Shown here in pieces: positions 10,987-24,378 of a DNA stretch of 64,000 nucleotides; positions within the stretch are counted from its first letter, which is position 1, and each line of letters begins with the position of its first letter. Under the pieces are notes generated by a model, which was not told the origin of the DNA, made no database searches, and saw only the letters and a list, made by a program, of their open reading frames with translations. Origin of the DNA: Zeugodacus cucurbitae (taxonomy: Eukaryota; Arthropoda; Insecta; Diptera; Tephritidae); assembly GCF_028554725.1 (NCBI RefSeq), contig NC_071668.1, forward strand, positions 61,102,232 through 61,166,231, given 5' to 3'. A program made the position numbers and the translations under genes.

Positions 10987-13900
10987 TTATTTATGATAAA
11001 TATGAGCAAAGTGACAACGCTTGTGCTTGTCAATGCTTATCTCGTATTTCCGTGTATACATGTTAAATTCTGTGACAGCTATCAACTAAACCGATCTTTC
11101 CGATAAAAATGAAATTATACTTTTAGTTAATCTTCCTAGATATACATATATGCGAATGTTGTAGCATAGGTAAAAAAATATCGTGTTTCAATTAATGTGT
11201 ACAGTGAAGTCAGCCCTCGTTGCTCGAGCGTCGATAGATCAAATATTAGAAAGAAATATCAATTGAAGGTTTCTACAAACAATTTTACACATGTATGCCA
11301 AAGGCTTATATCATTTCCTTCGTAATTGAATGGGACCAAGATAAATTTGATATAACTCTGTTATCCTTTGTGGAAAAGCATACCGAGTGAACTGCAGTAC
11401 ACAGCGAAAGATTCCAACACATAAATTGTAACACTCATTCCCCACTTATGGTATTCCAAAGTGAATTCTCTGGCAAATAGCTTTTCGCCATGATTTTATT
11501 GGTTAGTAATTTCAAAGTATGAATGTGCGTGCAGTTAGTCGGGCATACAAAGAAAAGCATGTAGGAAACACAGCATATTCGTTGCGGAAATTTGCTTGTG
11601 AACATTTCAATTAACTTAGGTCTGACAAGTGCATGGAAATACGAACAACTTAATACTTACATATGTACATACATAGGTATCTACTCAAATACTCTTTCAC
11701 AATAGTTGTGCGACTCAATAAGACAATTGTTTTTTGTTCAATAATAGAAAATTTACTGAAATAAATTTACGTATAATTATGTATATAAAAAGAATGGTTT
11801 TCTTTCAATTAGTTTTCTTTTGAGAAAATGGTAAAATGGTTTAAAAATTGAATGATTTTCTGAATCCAAGTCCGTGAACTATTTGAAGACCTATGTACAT
11901 ACACATTGTAACACATTCACATTGTAACAACGGAGCTTCATTGCGTTTACTTTGCCCGCTTGTGTAGTGGAGCATGCGAGAATATAATCAGCCAAATTTC
12001 TGGCCCGCAGCTTTGCTTTCTTCCGTTCGTTTTGACTGCTAATGTAAGAGATATTGGCGTACGGTAAGTGTGATGAAGGAGAGGTGATTGAGGAATGTGG
12101 GGTTGATGGTAGAGACAGTAAAGATTGTGACGTTATTGATAACCTTTAAATGTTGAGATTGCCGTTAAATGCATGCTAGTTAAATTTCATTTTGTTGCAT
12201 ACTTCTAAGCAGTTGTACAAGTTAAATGGTCAAATATGTAGTGTTTATATACTTATATGTGATAGAATATGAACAAAAATTTGGATGCGATGAATACGTC
12301 GGTAAATACATATATATGTGAAACGCTGAATGCCTTTGCTTGATTATGCGGTATGAGGTTAATGCAATACTACTTAGTTGGAGTAATCTGACATTTAGTA
12401 TTCTTAAGTTTATTTAATGGACTTATGAATATATGCGAGCATTCTTCGTAGTCTAATATAAATTCACTGCTGACTAACATACAGCAGAACATACTGGAAA
12501 TTTCTATATCCTTTCGTAGGGTTTCGTAAGATTTTTTGAAATATCCATATTGCAATTAAGTTCATGTGCTTTTTTACACCAACAAATTTAATCATTCAAC
12601 AATAAAGTTATTATTAATATTGAATATTAAGGATATCTCGATATGAGCCTGTGCGAAGGCTGTTCTCAGGCACTATTGATGCTTTATCGTATGATAACAC
12701 ACTGTCAATGAGTGATTTTGCTTCGGGCACGTAAATTAATTAGTTATATATATTGCAAATATTGGTATATGTTTGTATGTACACATATGCAAAAATATGG
12801 ATGAAATGTATTGGAAAAGTGTATGTATGATTGGGAAATGTTACGTTTACCGCACATTGAGTTGCATGCTGCCACAGCGATGAAATTGAATTTTATATTG
12901 AAAACGCAAAAATGCATATTTACACACTAAATAAGTCTTAATATATGTATGCAGTTACTGAAAGATGTAAATGCCCATATAAATATGACTGATGCTCATT
13001 CACTTGGTCATTAGTTTTACATTTTTTTACTACTAAGTTTGGACAATTTTTCAACAAAATCTATAATGTCATATATAAACATATTTCTGTATTTGATTTT
13101 TCAGTAATTTATTCTGATAAATAGTTAAAAGAGAGTATACATTTGAAGAAGTTTGGAGTTAAGAAGCCAAAATGTTAAAACAAAATTTTTATTGAGAAAC
13201 CTTTTTGTGTCCTTCACACTGCCGGCTACTCGATAACCGATCAGCTGTTATGCATTTTTGTTTTTGATTTTGATAAGAAGTTGGTAAGTTTCATAAGTTG
13301 ATTGCTATTTCTTTATTTATTTTCAGCGGCGTTATCTACCGTCGTATAGCCGTCAACTCGCAGACAAAAAACATATATATAATTGCAAAATCTTTGTCGC
13401 AGAGTTGCATTTCATTTTTAAATCGATTCAAATTCAATTCGAAATTAATGTCGAAAAATTAGATTTTAATTTTGTATGGTAAATCGATCGATCACGTGTT
13501 TCAATCGAGCAGAGGCCCGTTAATTGATCCTGTTGTGAAAACTCTATAATGGCGAAAATATTAAGGTCTGCAAAGTGCTCCGAATATAGTTAATTTGTAG
13601 TTCAAATTGATTGGATGTTTTTGCAAACATTTTAAGGGTCATAACAAGCCTTTGGTAAAAACCAAACACTTTGGTTGCTACGAACTTTGACTGAATGTCT
13701 ACAAAACTTCTTTAAAATTCAGCAAAATTCTTACACTACAGGGCGTATGAGTAACATTTAGATTTACTATATTAGTTTCATATTCCCCTTATATTTTCTT
13801 TAAATAACCACTGACATTTTAATTACTAAGCCACAAAAGTTGGATGGGAGTTCATTTACACTGAACACCTACAATTACACAACACGATTTAATACTGACT

Positions 13901-14872
13901 GTATTAAAATCAACCACATAATCAAGTATATATTAATATGTAATTTGTATGGAAGCCAACATGTTTTTAGACAGTAAAGACAATTAATATTATATATTTA
14001 CATATATATATAATCTGTAAGCAAATAGAGGGAGCATAAGTAAAATATAAAAATGTCATTTACAGGTAAGTTCTCCAATTCGTGGCAGCGCGAATACTCA
14101 GCTGATAAAAAGTTAAAAAAAAAATGTAGGAATAGTAAAACTCATAAACACGAGTTACATTTTGAGGCAAACACACATCTATAGTTATATACTTAAACGT
14201 ACACCCACCAACTTATACACAACCAAGTAATTCTGCTGCGGATGCGCAAATTTTACATACAACATTTATGAGACAGCTACCAATATTTGTAATTCCACGA
14301 GAATTCATAGTAAAAACAACAAAAATACTGACAATGTGGAAATAAGAAACATAATAAACTATGACTAAAAGAAGGAATTTCTCGCAATGTGTTGTAGAAA
14401 ATACTAAAAAGCTTTGGTGGTGTAAGTTTGTAGAACGGCAGCTGACGTGTATGCACTCATGAATACAGCATTTACCATTACCAATTGCAGTTGTATAGAA
14501 TAGTAAGAACAGCCACAGTTCGCTCAGAGTTAGGGTTTTCCCGAAATAATAGAAATCAGTTTTGGAAACAGAGTTTTCTTTACTAGAAAATCTCTCTGCA
14601 TTATGATTAACCACATCTATCAAAATAAGACATTGCAGTCCTTGTTTCATAGTAAATCTTTATAGTGGTCTGATTTTGTCATAACATATCAAATACTTTT
14701 GTAGATATAGGTCAGGACTTCAGTAACTTTAACAGAACACTGCTCTTAACAAAATCTAATTGAATATTCAAAGAATGTGAAGGAATAATGACGATCTTTT
14801 CTGCATTTCATCCAAAAGACACCAAGTACTATAAAGTCTTCAAAGGAAAATGATGATAATTTTTATTTTAGA
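10987..14872. other. Long AT-rich non-coding stretch
   Basis: I see no coding exon, RNA gene or transposon terminus I can defend. A 145-codon minus-strand frame at 14213-14650 has no recognisable domain and looks like chance. Confidence 0.5.
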
Positions 14873-15056
14873 ATGCCTCTAAAGCCCTGCTTTATATATT
14901 GTAACATTTCGCAAACGTACACAAACCGTTATGTGCATATTTCGTTAGCGTATGCAACACCGCGTTTGAAGTGCCTTGCACTTTTAGTGTTGTTCCTACT
15001 AAGTGCCATGTCATACGGCATTACGGCGAATGCGAGTGTACTAACTAACACTCGTG
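14873..15056 (+). CDS. Candidate first coding exon with signal-anchor-like segment
   Basis: An ATG at 14873 opens a frame whose later part reads RLKCLALLVLFLLSAMSYG followed by ITANASVLTNTR. That is a basic residue pair, a hydrophobic core of about 14 residues and small residues suited to signal-peptidase cleavage. The frame then meets a good splice donor, CGTG|GTAAGAAG, with GT at 15057-15058. The segment is visibly richer in G and C than its surroundings. The 30 residues before the hydrophobic core are unusual for a signal peptide, so the true start could differ. I do not recognise the protein and cannot identify the next exon. Confidence 0.27.
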
Positions 15057-18000
15057 GTAAGAAGAAGGAGCGAATATACATATATGTACTTTTATTCCAT
15101 GGTATCCAGCTCTAGTTAGCGTTGTTGGAACTTTTCTTCCTCTGTTTACCGACAATATTACTTCTCCTCACTCATAATTTTTGAGTATCATTGTAAAATT
15201 TTATATTTCTAATAATGTGTCAAGGGTGTCGTTTTTAGTACCTTCTGCGTACATTCGCCTTTCTATAAACACACCAATAAACATTTTATGAATTATGTAA
15301 TGTGCAATCACGGCACCTCATTTACACTTGCAATGCATGCGCAAAGCGAAGCAATAGTATCTAGCATTGTCAGCTTTCAAAGCTAACTAAAGCGCAATTT
15401 TCTTTATTACTGGTTTTTGTAAAAGGTTAACTTAAATTCCGAAGTCATGAATCAACTTTTTTCTAGTAATCCGTTAATTTTGTAATTTAAATTGTCACCT
15501 GAATGTTAAAAGTCACCTGAATGTTATCAATATGCAATATTTGGATTATAAATTAAATTAATTCTGTTTTTCTCACTAAATGCATGTAAAGCTGTCAGAA
15601 AAAGTTTGCGTTTGCGTTTTTATATAAAATCACTGCACGTAATTCAGTTGATAAATAGAATTAGTGGCTTTATCTAAGTGAATAAAATAAGCGTAACTAA
15701 AAATCAAAATTTCTATCACCGCACCAATTGCATATTAGGACTATGTGTGAACAAAAATTTTTGATGGTTAATTAATTAAATAAATACAGAATTGCTTCAG
15801 CAAAAAAAATTTATGTAGTTCATGAAAATATATACTGATATCCAAACGTATTGCAACTATGTATTTATATAATACTAATAAACACGCATGTGTGCGTTTT
15901 ATCTGCCATATTCCAGGGTGTACTTAGCTGTCAGGTTAATATTGTAAATTAAAACAACAATATAATCCACAAACAAGTTACAAGTTCTAAGCCACACGAG
16001 ACTTGCTTGTTTGTAAACACAGCCTGTAGGAAAAAGGTAAAGGTTTCTTAACACTTCTATCACAAATTAAGTGATCAAATTTTCAGCGCGAATGACGCTT
16101 AAATTAATTAACTCTTTGTTATGAGATGCGCGATTATATTTACCATATATTAATATAAAAAATTGTCTGGTACTTCAAAAGTATAGCGGTAAACACAAAC
16201 CAAATACCAACACCTACATATTCGCTCATTTTCATTTATTATTTGCGGGAAAAGAACAAACTCAGCGCTACTTAGCAGTCTCATTACTCCAGGGTACACA
16301 CACTGCTCAAACTAGTTTTGTAGATTGTGTTTATCCTTGTCATATATGCACTTTCTCTTATTAGCGCTTAGAGGGAATGCCGTTTAAGCCAACGGACGGA
16401 CGGTTGACTAAGCGCTGTGAGTTGACGATAAAAAATATTACGACAGTTTAACTGCGACGCTCATTTTTACATGCGATTAGAACACAAATTCGTTACTAAT
16501 TGAGGAAGTTAAATGTGTGAAATAAGGAATGGGGGAAAACATTAAATGAATATTTTAAGGGCCCTAAAGTTTATTTATAATAAGTTTAATATTTTAAACC
16601 ACTTCAATGTTTATGCTTTCCTGTTGTTGACAAGTGAAGTCAAGCATGAATTTTTAATGAACGTTCGCACAATTACAAAGCACTTTTGTAAATCATACTC
16701 TGATCATTAGGAGCAAGCATTCGTACTCCTAAGTGAATTTAAATTTAAATAAAATTAAATATTCTTTAAATGTATTTGTTGGAAATAAGGAAGATAGATG
16801 GAGTATTGTGTTAGCAGGCACATCCTTTAAAGGCATTTCATTTGCAAATAATAATCTTAACTTTTTGCTGCGTTTTTGAAGTCGATTTAGCCTATGAAAG
16901 CATTACCCTACAGTTAGAAGAGGAAAATAAAATGGTGAATACAAAGAGTATAAATATGATTTTGCGTTTGTGTACGTAAAAATATTTGCATACTAGCAAA
17001 CGGCAATTACTAAGTTGTCACAACTAGCTGGCGTGCTTGAAAGAAAGTGTCAAATGGGAATTAGATACGGACACGACAAATTTCATCAAGTTGCGTTTCA
17101 CATGTGCACAGATACTTGAACAGGATACTGAAACCGGTGAAAGTTGCAAAAGCAAATACTTAGCTGAGGCCATTCCCTGTCTGTTGGTAAATCGTGTGAA
17201 AAAACGCGACAGTTTAAAAGGCGGTGTGCAGCCATATTGGTGTATATTTCTGAGGTGTTGCATAACTTATTATTTTCAACATTTTTCTCTTTGGACAAAA
17301 CTTTGTTTGTACGTAACTTTATCAAACATATAATACGGCACGCACTATTGAATATATTTTAACTTTTCTAAAAAATTCAGCCTCATTTTCTTCCCAAAAC
17401 TTTTCGTTGACTTTTTAAACTGTGAAAACTTTGCTTATAAGAAACATGTCATGCATAAAATATCGAATTATTTGCGCGCTAAGCATGCCTTCAGGCGCAC
17501 AACAGGGACGAAACAAATCAAGATATAAAGCGGAAAACTAAAAAGTTTACGTTTTGCTGCAAACAATCGAAATGTGTAAATACTTTTCGAATTATGATTT
17601 TTATTGATTGAGTCTAGCCACTGTGCTTTGTATTTTTCGGTGTGATATTCTCTTTACTTTGTGCAAAAGACTTTTTTGCATGAGATATTCAACGTCAAAT
17701 AAATACTATTCCTTTGTATTTCGATGACATTATAATTCGACAATAAATGTGGTACTTTTCTTTGAAACGTATTATATGAGCAATATGTCCTTCAAGGTAT
17801 GTTTATTTAAATAGGTACGACTTAATAGTAGCCATACATAGGTAGTAATTATACAATCTGCGGCTACAAGAAACCTTGGGTTTTTTAAATAAATATATAT
17901 GAAAATAGTAATTTTGTAATTTGAGTGTATAAGTAACTCTTTCATTAAATTAAAGACTGTCTCAATTTCCGCATGCTTCCCTTTATAGACTAATTTCTGG

Positions 18001-18181
18001 AATTTTTTGCAAATTTTAAATTTTATTGCGAAAATCGTTCGTTTGGAAGAAATACTTCTAATTTCCATAAGCAATAATTTAATCTCATGCATGTTGACAT
18101 GCCAATAAATTCAATAAAAGTTATTTGGCAGAATGTGCATTTATGTACGCATGAGAGAGAACAACTCAGAAAGCTGAACAA
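15057..18181. other. AT-rich stretch with nothing recognised
   Basis: The only frame that drew attention is at about 17037-17333 (98 codons, TTG start). It has no recognisable domain or convincing splice sites. Confidence 0.5.
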
Positions 18182-18437
18182 CATACGCTCAGCACACAGT
18201 ATACCACATCAACAGCGCCAGATAGGCTGATATTGTCAGATGTTGCTTCTTACAAGATGGCTTGTAGGTGTTTATCTGTATGGTTGTTATGCGGCTATTC
18301 ACTTTTACGATCGTAATAAACACACAGGAAATAGGTTTCTTGGCCTGCGTATACGTTAATCTATGGCCAATCAATGTCAGCGATTAAATACTGTAGGATA
18401 TTGGGAATTACTTGCTGACTGCTGATCATGTGATGTA
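18182..18437 (+). repeat. Block-conserved non-coding module, copy 1 (copy 2 at 46480-46772)
   Basis: Shared blocks, in order and in the same orientation as copy 2, are: CATACGCT followed by CACACA; TACCACATCAACAG; CCAGATAGGC; GGCTATTCACTT; AAATAGG and GGCCT followed by TTAATCT or CTAATCT; CAATCAATGTCAG against CATTCAATGTCAG; and GATC followed by ATGTGATGT. Spacers between blocks differ in sequence and length. There are no terminal repeats, tail or reading frame. The pattern suits either an old interspersed repeat or a duplicated regulatory element. Confidence 0.7.
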
Positions 18438-21400
18438 TATATATTGTGGCAATTTCAGGGAGCGTTAGAAACCGTTGTGTCTTTCACAGTAGGCTCAAAA
18501 AGGATATGAAGAAGAGTACTAACATGACTGGAAAAGAAAAACGTTGTAAACGAGGTAATTCCAGACCTTCTTCAGAAATGGCTAGATTTACTCCGAGGAT
18601 ATGGTTCACCTTAAGTGAACACATGTACTAATTCAATACCATTATACGAAATGACCACCACCAACTAACAGACATATATGCATGCCCCTATTAAAGGGTT
18701 AGGTGGATTTCGAAATTTCAAAATTGGAAACTTTTTTATTAAATAGTGAAATAGTTTTAAAATATTATAAAATAATATATAAATATATATAATATAAATA
18801 TATAAAATAAATCCGAGTAATATTCTAAGAGATATACCCTTTGGAAGTTCCGCCCATCAGGACGTGTCAGAATGAATGTAAAACTTTAAACACGTTTATC
18901 TCAAAACTCAAATTTTCAAGTTGGTGGGCATGATTTCTCGAAAAGGTATGAAGCGATTTTGTTCAGATTTCGACGGCTGACTCTCAACATGCTATGTCTA
19001 GTAGATAGTTCGTTTAGCAGTCAGGTATAGAAGGGATAATTTTTTTTAATAAAAAAATTTTCATACAAAATAATGTTTTCAAAGTTTATTTATTGAGATT
19101 TTAATTTCTGAAATGCGTATCTTACCATCGGTAACTCATTAAAACTCAAATTAATTTTGTGCTGATATTTAAATTGTTTCTAATTAGAAAGTTATAAATA
19201 AATAAAGCATTAAATAGCTATTATCACTGAGACCCTATGTTTCACCTAGGAACCTTGGAAAAATATATATTTATAACACTTTACTTTTAACTTGGTAATT
19301 TATTCGCATAATATTATTGAACTGTACGGTTTTCAAAATAAATCTAATCCCTCACAACTGCAGACCATTATAAATTAAATGCTTAATTAAACAACTGCCA
19401 CCACTACAATAACAATGAAAAGGTGGAAGTGGAGAGCTAAAGCATGCTTAGTCTTGAGTTGGAGTTGGGGCAAAAGATCAATTGCTCCTTAGTTCGCTAT
19501 GCAGCATTGCTGAAACCACACTTTCATTAACCTTTTTACTTATTCATTTAGCATCTTTTGTGTGCGAATTTTTGTTTCATTAAACTTTGTTTCAGATTTT
19601 CACTTCTTCGCAGCTCTCAATCACAACTTAAAGCTTTTTCCAATTATGAAAAGTAATTTTGAAGTTTCTTTTCTCTTCCCTTATCGTGGCGTAAAATTTA
19701 ATGTGAGTTGTTGTGTTTGATAAATTAGCTGGCTAAAACATGTCATTATTGAAAACTTATGAACAACTTTTCACTTCGTTAAACACGGCATTATTACACT
19801 AAAGAAATAATAAAGTCGCAATTAATAATGTCATTTCAGTCTCTTCTTACTAGTAAAGCATACAAATTTTTATGTTAATGTTTCTTAAAGAACACATTTC
19901 TATCTTATCAACTTGTAAACGAATTGTCGTATTACATAATTGTATTTTATCTAAAGAAACTCTAATTTAAATGTTTATGGAGTTAAAACAGATGTGCATT
20001 TTAAAATAGTTGTAGATTAGTTAAATTTGGGTAAATAAGTACAATACTAATATGTTGCCTTCTCATAGAGGAATTTTGAAAGGGTTTGGAAAATTAACAG
20101 TAATATATGAATAATCCGTGACACTTACATACTACTATAGAAAACTAAAAAAAGTGTATCTTCACGATATCTCATGACGTGTGCACTTTGTGCAGTTTGC
20201 TGTATGTAATTTACATGAATACCCAGTAAAACAAAACAATATTTTGTTTCCTAAAATTTTTAAATTGAAACAAACATTTAAAACAAATGAAAATTTATAT
20301 GTAGTTTCATTTAAGTATAGTGAGTTCATTTATGTCAAAAGTAAATTATCTAACGTAATATCCTGCTTTTTCGAATACAAACTTAGATAATGGTTTGGGA
20401 ATTTTTGGGAAAACAAGAATGAGAATTTGATGACCTGTGAATTTATTGGCATCTGTAGTTAACGTTAACCAAGCTAAAAGAAGATACGTGCTGGAGTCAG
20501 TCGTAGTTTACATTCTATGCCATGGTTAATCGTTTTGATGCTGAAGGCCAGTTAATGATTGGAAGAACGCATTTTGGCAAAGTTGATACTGCACCTGAAA
20601 GCAATTATATTAATATTTACTTTAAACCTACTGAACGCTATATTAGAAATATAGGCCGTTATTTTACGTCACTTCAGTATTATAATTTGACAATGTGTCA
20701 ATAAGTTCAATTTTCAATTAAATATTAATAATGCAATTATTTACGAACTATTCATTTCATAATTATATATTGACAATTAGTTTTTTATTTATATAATCCA
20801 GTATTAACATATTCAGTTTTTTGTTTCTATTGAATTTTATATAAATTGTAATCAATTAACTGAAATTCACCGGAAGGAAACAGGATGTGTGCAACGCAGA
20901 CAGTTACAGATTTTATAATAAAAACTCTAAATGCATTGAGCGGAAAAAAACCCATTTAATTAGCACTAATAAAGCGTAGTGAATCCAAAAATCGAGTAGA
21001 ACTTTAGCTAATGGAATTCTAGTTTATGAATTTTAATTTTTATTAAATTTCCTTACAGGCAACTGAAAATTGTTCAGTATATAAAAAGTTTTAAATTTAA
21101 TTACATATTTAATTTTAATATATTTACCACATTGTATGCATTTATTTCGAGCTTTTCATTATTAGTTTTTGTACAGTATGTGTTGGGCCAAAACCGTTAC
21201 CACTATTTTATAAGCCCCCCAAAGGTACAACTAATTATGCGACTTACCATGGCGTATTTTAATGTTTATATTCTCCCTTTTAAGTAATTCACGCGACTTG
21301 TTTTTCAAGTGTTGCAATTTTATCGCGTATATTTTTTCAGGGTAGCATACTATGTATCATGTGCTTTGCTGCGTTGTGGTTTTCAAAGATCCCATGAGGA

Positions 21401-21710
21401 ATGTTTATTTTTACTCAGTTCGGTTGAGATTATTATTTAGTACTCGTGTACGAAGTTTAAAGTTACCAAGTTCCAATAATTCCCCATATATTTCTTCTGT
21501 TCATATACTATTGAGTTCACAATATTCTTTAAATTTTTAAAATACTTTTACCTTCACTGCTTGAAAGACAACTAAGCTCGAAATTTGATTTTTTTAACAA
21601 ACCTTTGAACAGCAGGTTATTTTTGTAATTAATCCCTGTAGTTGTATGAGCATGTCTCACTGGATATTTAAGAGTGTATACATGGGCTATGAAATGGAAT
21701 TTAAGAATTT
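18438..21710. other. AT-rich stretch; AT low-complexity at 18765-18812
   Basis: I recognise no gene. An almost pure A/T tract lies near 18765-18812. From about 18695 to 19030 the text (AAGGGTTAGGTGGATTTCG, later TGGTGGGCATGATTTCTCG) has the feel of an interspersed repeat, but I cannot define its ends. Confidence 0.45.
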
Positions 21711-21711
21711 G

Positions 21712-24378
21712 TATACTATGTATGTATGTATGTGATTGGCGTTGCAACCGTTTAGCCGGTTATAGCCGAATCGACGATAATGCGCCACCTGTCTCTCTCC
21801 TTCGCAGTTCGGCGCCAGTTGGAGATCCCAAGTGTAACCAGGTCGCTCTCCACCTGGTCCCTCCAACGGAGTGGAGGCCTTCCCCTTCCTCGGCTTCCTC
21901 CGGCGGGTACTGCATCGAACACTTTCAGGGCTGGAGTGTTTTCGTCCATTCGGACAACATGACCTAGCCAGCGTAGCCGCTGTCTTTTTATTCGCTGAAC
22001 TATGTCAATGTCGTCGTATAACTCGTACAGCTCATCGTTCCATCGTCTGCGGTATTCGCCGTTGCCAATGTTCTGAGGACCATAAATCTTGCGCAAAATT
22101 TTCCTCTCGAAAACTCCTAGTGTCGTCTCATCTGATGTTGACATCGTCCAAGCTTCTGCACCGTAAAGCAGGACGGGAATGATAAGCGACTTGTAGAGCT
22201 TGATTTTGGTTCGTCGAGAGAGGACTTTACTGTTCAATTGCCTACTCAGTCCAAAGTAGCACCTGTTGGCAAGAGTTATTCTGCGCTGGATTTCGAGGCT
22301 GACATTGTTCGTGTTGTTGATGCTGGTTCCCAGGTATACGAAATTATCTACGACCTCGAAGTTATGACTGTCAACAGTGACGTGGGAGCCAAGACGCGAA
22401 TGCGCCGACTGTTTGTTTGATGACAGGAGATATTTCGTCTTGTCCTCATTCACCTCCAGACCCATTCGCTTCGCCTCCTTATCCATGCGGGAAAAAGCAG
22501 AACAAACGGCGCGGTTGTTGCTTCCGATGATATCAATATCATCGGCGTACGCCAGGAGCTGTACACTCTTGTAGAAGATTGTACCTTCTCGGTTTAGGTC
22601 TGCAGCTCTTATAATTTTTTCCAGCATCAGGTTAAAGAAGTCACACGATAGTGAGTCACCTTGTCTGAAACCTCGTTTGGTATCGAACGGCTCGGAGAGG
22701 TCCTTCCCAATCATGACGGAGCTTTTGGTGTTGCTCAACGTCAATTTACACAGCCGTATTAGTTTTGCGGGGATACCAAATTCAGACATCGCGGCGTAAA
22801 GGCAACTCCTTTTCGTGCTGTCGAAAGCAGCTTTAAAATCGACAAAAATGTGGTGTGTGTCGATCCTCTTTTCTCGGGTCTTTTCCAAGATTTGGCGCAT
22901 GGTGAATATCTGGTCAGTTGTCGATTTTCCAGGTCTAAAGCCACATTGATAAGGTCCAATCAGTTTGTTGACGGTGGGCTTTAGTCTTTCACACAATACG
23001 CTCGATAGAACCTTGTATGCGATATTTAGGAGGCTGATCCCACGGTAATTGGCGCAGATTGTGGGATCTCCCTTTTTATGGATTGGGCAGAGCACACTGA
23101 GATTCCAATCGTCAGGCATGCTTTCTTCCGACCATATTCTGCAAAGAAGCTGATGCATGCACCTTATCAGTTCTTCGCCGCCGTATTTGAATAGTTCTGC
23201 CGGTAATCTATCGGCCCCCGCTGCTTTGTTGTTCTTCAAGCGGGTAATTGCTATTCGAATTTCTTCATGGTCGGGTAATGGAACATCTGTTCCATCGTCA
23301 TCGATTGGGGGATCGGGTTCGCCATCTCCTGGTGTTGTACTCTCACTGCCATTCAGCAGGTCGGAGAAGTGTTCCCTCCATAATCCCAGTATGCCCTGGA
23401 CATCGGTTACCAGATTACCACCTTGGTCTCTACATGAGGATGCTCCGGTCTTGAAACCTTCGTTAAGTCGCTTCATTTTTTCGTAAAATTTTCGAGCATT
23501 CCCTCTGTCTGCCAGCTTCTCAAGCTCTTCGTACTCACGCATTTCGGCCTCTTTCTTTTTTTGTCTGCAAATGCGTCTCGCTTCCCTCTTCAGCTCTCGG
23601 TATCTATCCCATCCCGCACGTGTTGTGGTCGTTTGCAATGTTGCGAGGTAGGCAGTCTGTTTTCTCTCCGCTGCGAGACGGCACTCCTCATCGTACCAGC
23701 TTGTTTTTTGTCGTTGCCGAAAACCAATTGTTTCGGCTGCAGCGGTACGCAGTGAGTTTGAGATGCCGTTCCACAGTTCCCTTATACCGAGATGCTGATG
23801 AGTGCTCTCAGAGAGCAGGAGTGCAAGTTGAGTAGAGTATTTCGTGGCTGTCTGTTGCGATTGCAGCTTTTCGACGTCGAACCTTCCTTGTGTTTGTTGA
23901 CGGGCATTCTTTGCTGCACAGAGGCGGGTGCGTATCTTCGCTGCGACCAGATAATGGTCCGAGTCTATATTTGGTCCTCGGAGCGTACGCACGTCTAAAA
24001 CACAGGAGACATGTCTTCCGTCTATCACAACGTGATCGATTTGGTTCCGCGTGTTTCGATCAGGAGACAGCCAAGTAGCTTGATGTATTTTCTTATGCTG
24101 GAATCTGGTACTACAGACGACCATATTTCGGGCCCCAGCGAAGTCGATCAGCCTCAGGCCGTTTGGCGATGTTTCGTCATGGAGGCTGAATTTTCCGACT
24201 GTTGTGCCAAAGACACCTTCTTTACCCACCCTGGAGTTAAAATCACCAAGCACGACTTTTACATCGTGGCGGGGGCAGCGCTCATAGGTGCGTTCTAGGC
24301 GCTCATAGAAAGCATCTTTGGTCACATCGTCCTTCTCTTCCGTTGGGGCGTGGGCGCAAATCAGCGATATGTTGAAGA
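21712..24378 (-). mobile_element. RTE-clade non-LTR retrotransposon, 5'-truncated
   Basis: This minus-strand LINE has one long open frame. A short 3' UTR ends in a CATA/CATAC repeat (about 21718-21735) instead of a poly(A) tail, which is characteristic of RTE elements. Homology to the element starts abruptly at about 24378 inside the endonuclease domain, so the 5' part was never copied or was lost. Two further fragments of the same family occur at 3.6 and 8.5 kb, both more decayed. This copy is therefore the youngest RTE insertion here. Confidence 0.9.
21752..24378 (-). CDS. RTE-type endonuclease/reverse transcriptase (N-terminally truncated)
   Basis: The protein performs target-primed reverse transcription: nicking by the AP-type endonuclease, then cDNA synthesis. 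From the GTG at 24325 to the stop there are 857 codons, and the frame stays open upstream to the truncation (LICAHAPTEEKDD). Endonuclease motifs are VVLGDFNSRVGKEG, QATWLSP, NQIDHVVIDG and SDHYLVAAK (residues 25-135). Reverse transcriptase motifs are NYRGISLLN, CGFRPGKSTTDQI, IFVDFKAAFDS, RGFRQGDSLS and the catalytic LLAYADDIDIIG (near residue 596). The C-terminal part has RLRWLGHVVRMDENTPALK and a Trp-rich end, as in RTE and CFDP2-like proteins. No stop or frameshift is seen in what remains. Without an intact endonuclease N-terminus and 5' UTR it should not be mobile by itself. Confidence 0.9.

Noticed and set aside
11930..12070. GC-raised segment with a GTAAGTG donor near 12064
   Set aside because: All frames leading to the donor contain stops and no acceptor is convincing.
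14213..14650. A 145-codon minus-strand open frame
   Set aside because: No family signature, no splice sites or start context, and AT-driven composition; compatible with chance.
17037..17333. A 98-codon plus-strand frame with mixed composition (ESVKWELDTDTTNFIKL)
   Set aside because: It starts at TTG, has no recognisable domain, and no convincing acceptor or donor frames it. Kept only as a weak curiosity.
18695..19030. Possible transposon based on TTAAAGGGTTAGGTGG and similar text at 51637 (TTAAGGGGCTATACC)
   Set aside because: The two do not align beyond the first bases and no second terminus was found, so I list neither as an element.
22238..24298. Several plus-strand frames of 60-109 codons over the RTE element
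   Set aside because: They are antisense shadows of the RTE reverse-transcriptase gene.
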